The notes under the pieces: generated by a model
What the model was told of the DNA's origin: nothing
Database searches by the model: none
The model's input: the letters and a program-made list of their open reading frames with translations, nothing else
Made by a program: the position numbers and the translations under genes
Shown: in pieces, positions 12,319-17,201 of the stretch
Layout: each line of letters starts with the position of its first letter
How positions within the stretch are numbered: position 1 is the stretch's first letter
Assembly (NCBI GenBank): GCA_030620695.1
Contig: JAUXEA010000003.1
Span: 1-17,201, forward strand
DNA length: 17,201 bases
From: Candidatus Aenigmatarchaeota archaeon
GTDB taxonomy: Archaea > Aenigmatarchaeota > Aenigmatarchaeia > QMZS01
Reading direction: 5' to 3'

Positions 12319-13164
12319 TTATTTTAGTTTATTAATTAAGTATTTTTTTTGGACATTTAGTTTTTCTGCCATTAATCCGGCAATTCTTATTAATTCAGGC
12401 ATCATCTCTTTTATTGGTAATCCTAACTTAATTGAAAGTGTTTTTCCCCTCTGGAAACCCTTTTGCACCAAAAAAGATATATTCTGTTTTGTTGGGTAGT
12501 TTATAGAAACTGTGAGTTTAAACACATTATTTTCTGAAAGAGAAATCTGTTCTTTAAAATACTGCTCATCCAGTCCAAGAGTATTTTTATCATACACAAT
12601 ATTTTCATTATATCCAAGTTCCGGATGAATACTCATCTCAATTGGTTCAATATTTAGCATATTTAAAAGTGAGAGCATTCCTGTACTTATAATATCCCCT
12701 TTCTTACAAATTGTTGTTGGGTCTTTTATCCCGATTTTCCCGTCTTTCATAATTGTTTGTATTTTGAATTGTTTGAATGTGCTTATTGCGGGTCCTGCCT
12801 GGATATTAGTGCCCCCCGCAGGAATTTCTATGTCTGATGTTGAAATCTCTGCCACCTTTGCTTTTCTCCTGACTTTTAGTTCTTTTAGTTTTTTTGTAAT
12901 ATAAAAAATATCCTTATTTGAATAAATCAGTGCTGGCTGCTTTATTTCTTCTAAATTTAGAGGAAGCTTGGTATTCTTTAAACCCAAGTCCAGAATTTTC
13001 TTTTTAACAATTGTTGTATATATTTCTTCGTCTTTTAACTTGTTTCTAATCTTATGCAATTGACTTGATGGCAAACTCTGCAAATCAAATAAAAGAATAG
13101 TTTTATGACTCTTAAAAATTTTATTTGTCTCTTCCAGCAATGAAACCTTTTCTTTTGATACCAT
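12319..13164 (-). CDS. rpl10: Large-subunit ribosomal protein uL10 (P0), short C-terminus
   Basis: 281 residues. uL10 is the base of the ribosomal stalk: its N-terminal domain binds 23S rRNA with uL11 and its C-terminal spine holds dimers of the stalk protein L12/P1. The N-terminal rRNA-binding domain (about 1-105), the archaeal/eukaryotic insertion domain (about 108-185, including EIPAGGTNIQAGPAISTF and KIGIKDPTTICKKGD) and the start of the spine helices (about 222-270, YPTKQNISFLVQKGF, PIKEMMPELIRIAGLMAEKL) are all visible. Archaeal relatives are usually around 330-345 residues and end in an acidic tail; here the protein stops after the second spine segment with KKYLINKLK, so one stalk-binding segment and the tail are missing. 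No L12 gene follows it; a pilin-like gene does. It has its own promoter, near-identical to that of rpl1. Confidence 0.93.
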   Translation of the reverse strand: MVSKEKVSLLEETNKIFKSHKTILLFDLQSLPSSQLHKIRNKLKDEEIYTTIVKKKILDLGLKNTKLPLNLEEIKQPALIYSNKDIFYITKKLKELKVRRKAKVAEISTSDIEIPAGGTNIQAGPAISTFKQFKIQTIMKDGKIGIKDPTTICKKGDIISTGMLSLLNMLNIEPIEMSIHPELGYNENIVYDKNTLGLDEQYFKEQISLSENNVFKLTVSINYPTKQNISFLVQKGFQRGKTLSIKLGLPIKEMMPELIRIAGLMAEKLNVQKKYLINKLK

Positions 13165-13189
13165 TATTTTAATTAAATTAAAATTAAAG
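13161..13189 (-). promoter_or_regulatory. rpl10 promoter, near-copy of the rpl1 promoter
   Basis: The segment from the rpl10 start codon upstream matches the equivalent rpl1 segment (13915-13943) at 26 of 29 positions, including 17 identical bases next to and covering the ATG. The AT-rich block TTTAATTTAATTAAAA sits within about 25 nt of the ATG and probably contains the TATA box of a leaderless transcript. Confidence 0.55.
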
Positions 13190-13300
13190 AAGGGTTTTAC
13201 GGCTGAGAATTAGAGAGAATCTAATATTAATGTGCTAATATAACAATTCAGCGTCTATTTCCTGTGTAAGCCTCTTTGCAAGTCCTGTCAAATAGTCCTA
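13165..13300 (-). other. 136-bp gap between rpl1 and rpl10
   Basis: No gene is seen. Besides the rpl10 promoter, it holds a hairpin ATATTA/TAATAT (13224-13229 with 13236-13241) and a longer-range pairing CTATTT/AAATAG (13255-13260 with 13290-13295) enclosing a stretch of higher GC than its surroundings. This could be a terminator, an RNA leader or a small RNA, but none can be supported firmly. Confidence 0.3.
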
Positions 13301-13918
13301 TTACATCAATTTCAATGGCTTTCCCATACTTAATTTTAAATAAACTGAACTAATTAAGCCTTTTTTCTTTTCAACAGATTCATTGATTTTCTCAAAGCAG
13401 GAATTAAAGTTTTCAATTATCTGCTCGTCATTTAATTTCTCTGTTCCAATCTGAGTTTGTATAATCGGGTTTTTTATCATGTTTATTGATGTTGTTTTTT
13501 CCAGACCGGATATTACTCCTGACAAATCCTTTACCACCGGCGGAACCGGAATCATTGACTTATTCCTCGGGCCTATATATTTTGAAATTGATTTTGCTAC
13601 CAGAGGCATAAGAGGTGCCTCAACAACAAAGAAATCATATTCTTTTGCAATTTTCCTGCCTTCTTTTTTATTAAAATCCATGTCGTTCTTTGATAAAACT
13701 TTCTGCCCGGTTTGTTTTGCCTGAGTAATAAGGGAATCAACAATAAAACAGATTTTTACATCCCTGATTTTATGTGGTAATTTTAGCTTTTCCCTAATCC
13801 TGTTTTCAGGCTTTTTTAAGTCCAGACCCGAAATATTAATAATTAAATCAAAAGTCTGACTAAAATTTCTTTTATTCTCTCTCAGTTTTTTTAAGTTCTC
13901 TAACTTTAGTTCTACCAT
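13301..13918 (-). CDS. rpl1: Large-subunit ribosomal protein uL1
   Basis: 205 residues, close to the usual archaeal length (about 210-220). uL1 forms the mobile L1 stalk next to the E site and in many archaea also represses its own mRNA. Recognisable parts: the first-domain strands (FSQTFDLIINISGLDLKKPENRIREKLKLPH); the inserted second domain with FFVVEAPLMPLVAKSISKYIGPRNKSMIPVPP (114-127), the family signature region; then IQTQIGTEKLNDEQIIENFNSC and the C-terminal VYLKLSMGKPLKL. The gene order rpl1-rpl10 is the usual archaeal one, but L11 upstream and L12 downstream are missing here. A 136-bp gap separates it from rpl10. Its promoter has a 16-bp palindrome AACTTAAATTTAAGTT at 13930-13945. 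Confidence 0.94.
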   Translation of the reverse strand: MVELKLENLKKLRENKRNFSQTFDLIINISGLDLKKPENRIREKLKLPHKIRDVKICFIVDSLITQAKQTGQKVLSKNDMDFNKKEGRKIAKEYDFFVVEAPLMPLVAKSISKYIGPRNKSMIPVPPVVKDLSGVISGLEKTTSINMIKNPIIQTQIGTEKLNDEQIIENFNSCFEKINESVEKKKGLISSVYLKLSMGKPLKLM

Positions 13919-13945
13919 TATTTTAATTAAACTTAAATTTAAGTT
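13915..13945 (-). promoter_or_regulatory. rpl1 promoter with 16-bp palindrome
   Basis: Upstream of the ATG at 13918 the minus strand reads AACTTAAATTTAAGTT (13945-13930), a perfect palindrome 12-27 nt before the start. It lies where a leaderless TATA box is expected. The first 17 bases, including the start codon, are identical to those before rpl10. The remainder of the gap (13946-14054) is AT-rich and probably includes the promoter of the divergent gene at 14055. Confidence 0.5.
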
Positions 13946-14054
13946 AGGGAAATTGGTAATTATAAATATGATTCTGGGATAAATAATCTAACAGATTAAA
14001 CTTTACTTTAGAAGTTCTGCTAAGTAAACTTGTCTTATTTTAACAAAAATAATA

Positions 14055-14639
14055 ATGGAGTCTTGGAAAATTTTTGGGGTAACTTTTGGTATAATAGTAC
14101 TCTTATTTGCTGTACTTTTACTTCTTCCATCAGCAAACAAAATTCCGGAAATCCCGGGATACCTCGAAATAAACAATGAAACAATGATTTGCGATTATTT
14201 TTATCTTTGCTTTCTTAGGGAGGGAGAATGGCACAGGCCAGAATATAATGCGGGAACAAATTTGATTCTGGCGAATAATCTGGAATCAAAAAACGATGCT
14301 CAAATGAAAAAATTTTTTGAGCAGGAGAAGATAAATATTGTTGTAAATACAACAGAAAAGGGAAGTCTGGAAAATGCAGAGTTAATTCTCAGGGTCGCCC
14401 CGTTTTCACATTATCTTGGATATTATTACAGCACTGTTAAAAAAGAAAAGAAAATAATAGAATCTTTTGTTTTATCCCAATATAATTTAACAGAGTCCGC
14501 AATAATAATTTTCGGGCCTAATCTCGGTGCAAAAGAAAATTCTATAAAATTTGATGGAATGAATATTGTTGTCCAGGGAGAAAGCAGTGAACAATTAAGT
14601 ATTTTACTGGGAAAACTACTTTTAATTGCTGTTTCCTAA
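14055..14639 (+). CDS. Membrane-anchored extracellular protein, unknown function
   Basis: 194 residues that I do not recognise. A signal-anchor helix spans about 7-25 (FGVTFGIIVLLFAVLLLLPSA). The rest is hydrophilic and likely outside the cell: a short Cys pair in MICDYFYLCFL (45 and 52), then a mixed alpha/beta region with INIVVNTTEKGSLENAELILRVAPF, a Tyr-rich HYLGYYYSTVKK and AIIIFGPNLGAKENSIKFDGMNIVVQGES. The last part (hydrophobic strand, FGPNLGAKEN, then a helix at the C-terminus) suggests a small Rossmann-like fold with a glycine-containing loop. It is divergent from rpl1 and convergent with the Cys-rich protein. Function unknown. Confidence 0.75.
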   Translation: MESWKIFGVTFGIIVLLFAVLLLLPSANKIPEIPGYLEINNETMICDYFYLCFLREGEWHRPEYNAGTNLILANNLESKNDAQMKKFFEQEKINIVVNTTEKGSLENAELILRVAPFSHYLGYYYSTVKKEKKIIESFVLSQYNLTESAIIIFGPNLGAKENSIKFDGMNIVVQGESSEQLSILLGKLLLIAVS

Positions 14640-14743
14640 GAATGAGGCTTTTATTGGATATATCCCTCAAAAACCCTCAAGCCAAAACTACTCAATTGGT
14701 CAATAAATAATTCGCCCATCCATAGATACACTTTCAAAGTTTC
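14640..14743. repeat. Convergent gap with repeat-arm fragment
   Basis: In this 104-bp gap between convergent genes, AGGCTTTTATTGGATA (14645-14660) matches the right arm of the inverted repeat at 11530-11545 at 15 of 16 positions. A palindrome GGATATATCC (14656-14665) overlaps its end. The opposite arm is not present, so this is a single-arm copy or a solitary site. No T-tract terminator is visible. Confidence 0.65.
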
Positions 14744-17201
14744 TTAGTATTCTATTACCAAAGCAGAGCCCAGATAAAAAAAGTATTCATCTTCTCCTAA
14801 ACTTGCTTCTATTTTCAGGGGAAAAGTGTATGTGTTTGTAAGGTCAATACTTCCTAAATTTATTTCAACAGAATTATCATTGCTCATTATATTTGCCATG
14901 CTATGAGTGATTCCTTTTACAATTATATCTCCCCTGTAATTTCCAGGGTCAAAAAAAACATAAACTTTTGCATTTTTCGCCTTGTTTACCTCCAAAGATA
15001 AAAGTTCGGTTTTATCTATTTTTAGAGTTGTATAATACTTTCCGGCTTTGCCTGAAAATAAAAACCTTGTGTAATCAGATGCAATTTTATATCCCGCGCC
15101 TTTCCAGACCCCATTTCTACAACTATATCTTGAACCCATATATATTTTTTCTGTTCCGCTGTCCAGACAGTTAAAACCTAGATCTACCCCACACATTCCA
15201 ACAGGACAGCAAACTTTTGTTCCCGGGTTATGCAGAGCATCTACACAATTCAGTTCATTTGTATCTTGCGCGCAATCACACTTTTTCTCACATTCATCTG
15301 TTTCCCCCTGTTTCTCCCACCTGTTTTTCTCACACTTCCATAAACATGGTGAACCTTCTTCTCCAGTAACAAGTCTGTGAACTCCCTCTTTTTTACACTC
15401 AACAACCCCGGATTCATTGTGGGGACAGGTATTATCTGGACAGCAATAAAAAGATGGTGGTGAAGGTTCAGGCGGACAACACCAATATTCTTTTGTTTCT
15501 CCATAGCATATACACAAATCTGCCTTATTAGAATCACAGTCTACCGCCTTATAATCTCCATAACTCATATCCTGACCAAATGCGCATGTACCTGATTTAC
15601 AAGCATCATTACAAGTGGTGCCGGAAGATTTAGCAACAATAGTGAAGGGTGAGCCAGCATTTTTATGGCATATACACAAATCTGCCTTATTAGAATCACA
15701 GTCTACTGCATCATAATTTCCATAATTCATATCCTGACCAAATGCACAGGTACCTGATTTACAAACATTATTGCAAGGGGTATTTGAGTTTTTAGATTCA
15801 ATAATCACGAATGGTTCCTTGGATATTTGCGAATACCTCCAATCAGTTCCTGTATCTGGATTTTTTTTATTTATCCACCCATTTGGAATGGTTTCATGCC
15901 AGCCACATTCTTCAAAAGGCAGAATTTCTTCTCCTGTAAAAATATTCCAGGGACTATCCTGAGAACAATAAGAAGTAGGCCAGCAGGCATCATTGGGATA
16001 ATCGCAGGATTCTTCATCAGGTGTGTAACAATTTACAGTTAAATTGAACTTTTCTCCCTGCTTATTTTCATCAGAAATGGAAAATTTTACTACAGCATCA
16101 TTTGTAAATGTACTTTTAACTTGTTTGTCTCCACCCCCGGAAGTCCCACCAACATTAATTCCAACAAAACTTTCATCCGGGATTACATAAGCAACAATAT
16201 CTTTTTTCTTTCCTGGAAAAGAGACTGGAAAAATCGCGTAGGAATTCTTGTGCCCATAAGTTAGAGAATAGGGCAAGGGATAGACAATATCCTGGTCAAA
16301 ATAAAGTGGAAAATTATAAATTGTTTTCCCGCAATTATCTGAGAAATCTCCTTCTTCCCCGGAAACAAAATTCCATGCCCCGTCCACACATTTAAACCGG
16401 TAACCCTGGTATTGGATTTCTTTCCCATTTCCATAACACTTTATATCTCCACTTCCTGAACTGCAACCCCAACCGCTTAAACAGGTTACTTCATATCCAT
16501 CCTCTCTGTGAGAACATTCTCCTTTATCGCAGCAATATGCTTTGCCACCAATAAAGTCAGGCGCACAATTGTCATAGTAACATGGGTGGGAATCTTTTAT
16601 AAAAGTATGGTCGCATTCATAAAAATTGTTGATTGCGCACCAGCTACAGGTGCAGGTTGAAGATTCACTGTATAAGTTACCAGAATCCTTTCTTTCATAT
16701 TTTCCAGTAATTTTAAGATTATCACAATTCCCGGTGGCACCACTACAACTTGCAAAATCCGGTCCATCATAAACAGGGACTTCATCTCTGGCTGCACCAG
16801 CCTGGTGTTTGCACCACCCTTTGCAATAATCTTCGTTACAGGTGCATTTTCCCTGATTTTTTCCGCAACCCGGCGGGTCAATACAATTTTCCCATTCATA
16901 ACAAGTTGTGGTTTCAGAATTGCAACAGTAGTCGGTCTTGCAATTACAGGCAGGTTCACCCTCACCACCGCAATTGTCACAGATACCGCATTCCCCACAA
17001 CTTTCGCACCAAGTGTCTTCAAATGAACGCTGGTTTGCATATTTTTCTCCTAAATAAGGCCATTGCCAATTATCCCCTGTTGAGTCATTGTAGTACCAGG
17101 TAATCAAAGTATTGCAGTCTGTTTCAATAAGTGCTCCACACCTTGAAGGCGAACAAGATTGTCCATACCCACAACTACTCTCACCACAACCACAATTACC
17201 T
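14744..17201 (-). CDS. Very Cys-rich surface protein, C-terminal part (runs off right edge)
   Basis: The reading frame is open to the right window edge: 31 more codons (GNCGCGESSCGYGQSC and on) precede the first possible start at 17107, so the true start lies outside. About 818 residues are visible, with roughly 72 cysteines by hand count, about 9 percent, many in CC, CxC and CxxC pairs. The last ~115 residues contain none and look like a beta-sandwich (TLKIDKTELLSLEVNK, KVYVFFDPGNYRGDIIVKG), a likely C-terminal binding or anchoring domain. Recurring pieces include CC..xxCxH..(D/E).xG, a Y-x-G-x-R-(F/Y)-x-C-x2-G-x-W motif and (S/T)GEE, plus an almost perfect 54-residue tandem repeat. Such a protein must be exported to an oxidising environment to fold. 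The signal peptide would be in the missing N-terminus. It is convergent with the anchored orphan at 14055. Adhesion or surface-layer function is inference. Confidence 0.8.
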   Translation of the reverse strand, partial: GNCGCGESSCGYGQSCSPSRCGALIETDCNTLITWYYNDSTGDNWQWPYLGEKYANQRSFEDTWCESCGECGICDNCGGEGEPACNCKTDYCCNSETTTCYEWENCIDPPGCGKNQGKCTCNEDYCKGWCKHQAGAARDEVPVYDGPDFASCSGATGNCDNLKITGKYERKDSGNLYSESSTCTCSWCAINNFYECDHTFIKDSHPCYYDNCAPDFIGGKAYCCDKGECSHREDGYEVTCLSGWGCSSGSGDIKCYGNGKEIQYQGYRFKCVDGAWNFVSGEEGDFSDNCGKTIYNFPLYFDQDIVYPLPYSLTYGHKNSYAIFPVSFPGKKKDIVAYVIPDESFVGINVGGTSGGGDKQVKSTFTNDAVVKFSISDENKQGEKFNLTVNCYTPDEESCDYPNDACWPTSYCSQDSPWNIFTGEEILPFEECGWHETIPNGWINKKNPDTGTDWRYSQISKEPFVIIESKNSNTPCNNVCKSGTCAFGQDMNYGNYDAVDCDSNKADLCICHKNAGSPFTIVAKSSGTTCNDACKSGTCAFGQDMSYGDYKAVDCDSNKADLCICYGETKEYWCCPPEPSPPSFYCCPDNTCPHNESGVVECKKEGVHRLVTGEEGSPCLWKCEKNRWEKQGETDECEKKCDCAQDTNELNCVDALHNPGTKVCCPVGMCGVDLGFNCLDSGTEKIYMGSRYSCRNGVWKGAGYKIASDYTRFLFSGKAGKYYTTLKIDKTELLSLEVNKAKNAKVYVFFDPGNYRGDIIVKGITHSMANIMSNDNSVEINLGSIDLTNTYTFPLKIEASLGEDEYFFYLGSALVIEY
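15506..15782 (-). repeat. Tandem 162-bp repeat in the Cys-rich protein
   Basis: Segments of about 115 bp at 15506-15620 and 15668-15782 are nearly identical at DNA level, with a period of 162 bp (54 codons). Each encodes C-x3-C-KSGTCAFGQDM-(N/S)YG-(N/D)Y-x-AVDCDSNKADLCIC, a module with six cysteines. The high DNA identity points to recent duplication. Confidence 0.9.

Noticed and set aside
13240..13310. Possible C/D-box or H/ACA small RNA at the end of rpl1
   Set aside because: C-box and D-box matches are poor, no clear internal boxes exist and no kink-turn hairpin can be drawn. Kept only as a low-confidence gap feature.
16597..17040. 147-codon frame overlapping the Cys-rich gene on the same strand
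   Set aside because: It is an out-of-frame reading; its translation lacks the Cys pattern and any domain, whereas the main frame keeps motifs throughout.
17105..17107. TTG start codon for the Cys-rich protein
   Set aside because: The frame stays open for 31 further codons with the same Cys-rich character to the window edge, so this is an internal leucine and the true start is outside.
1..17201. tRNA or rRNA genes, transposases, integrases, phage genes
   Set aside because: None was seen in any gap on either strand; the gaps are short, AT-rich or filled by the described repeats.

Overview
The window looks like a piece of a low-GC archaeal chromosome, probably from a DPANN-type lineage (Woesearchaeota/Pacearchaeota/Nanoarchaeota-like). 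The archaeal call rests on genes seen directly: a TFB transcription factor (zinc ribbon plus two cyclin folds), archaeal-type ribosomal proteins uL2, uL10/P0 and uL1, two small proteins with class III (type IV pilin-like) signal sequences, and AT-rich TATA boxes about 15-30 nt upstream of start codons. The DPANN assignment is inferred from the AT richness, the scattered single ribosomal genes and the many small membrane-anchored orphans. No marker settles it.

Layout. Positions 1-1567 (minus strand) hold the start of a probable NUDIX hydrolase and a complete RNA ligase, rtcB. A 30-bp divergent promoter separates rtcB from a five-helix membrane protein (1598-2173), which is followed by a RimK-like ATP-grasp enzyme (2196-3020). 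tfb (3128-4093, minus) has the only clear Shine-Dalgarno I found. A Cys-containing pilin-like protein (4327-4797) comes next. rpl2 (4836-5528, minus) and a membrane-anchored Holliday-junction-resolvase-related nuclease (5646-6035) diverge from an intergenic region holding two identical 34-bp palindromic repeats. Positions 6039-9152 (minus) encode an anchored beta-rich orphan, an EamA/DMT transporter and a HerA/FtsK-like ATPase with an acidic linker and C-terminal membrane helices. An M24 Xaa-Pro peptidase (9176-10249) and a membrane-anchored DsbA-like protein (10293-11417) follow.

Positions 11418-11733 are a 316-bp repeat-rich intergenic region with several hairpins. It lies upstream of a 46-residue four-CxxC zinc-finger gene (11734-11874). 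The block 11917-13918 (minus) reads rpl1, rpl10, then a second pilin-like gene. An anchored orphan (14055-14639) and a very Cys-rich surface protein running off the right edge (14744 to beyond 17201) finish the window.

Themes. Translation (uL1, uL2, uL10, RtcB) and transcription (TFB) genes are mixed with envelope genes (two pilin-like proteins, a thiol-disulfide-type protein, a Cys-rich surface protein, anchored orphans). The surface protein has at least 72 cysteines by hand count, which makes an exported thiol-handling protein in the same neighbourhood plausible, though a functional link is inference. The most unusual structure not explained by genes is a family of short palindromic repeats built on AAGCCTTTT/AAAAGGCTT. 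It recurs at three intergenic sites, and in one of them it abuts the rpl2 start codon. No tRNA, rRNA, convincing CRISPR array, transposase or phage gene was seen.
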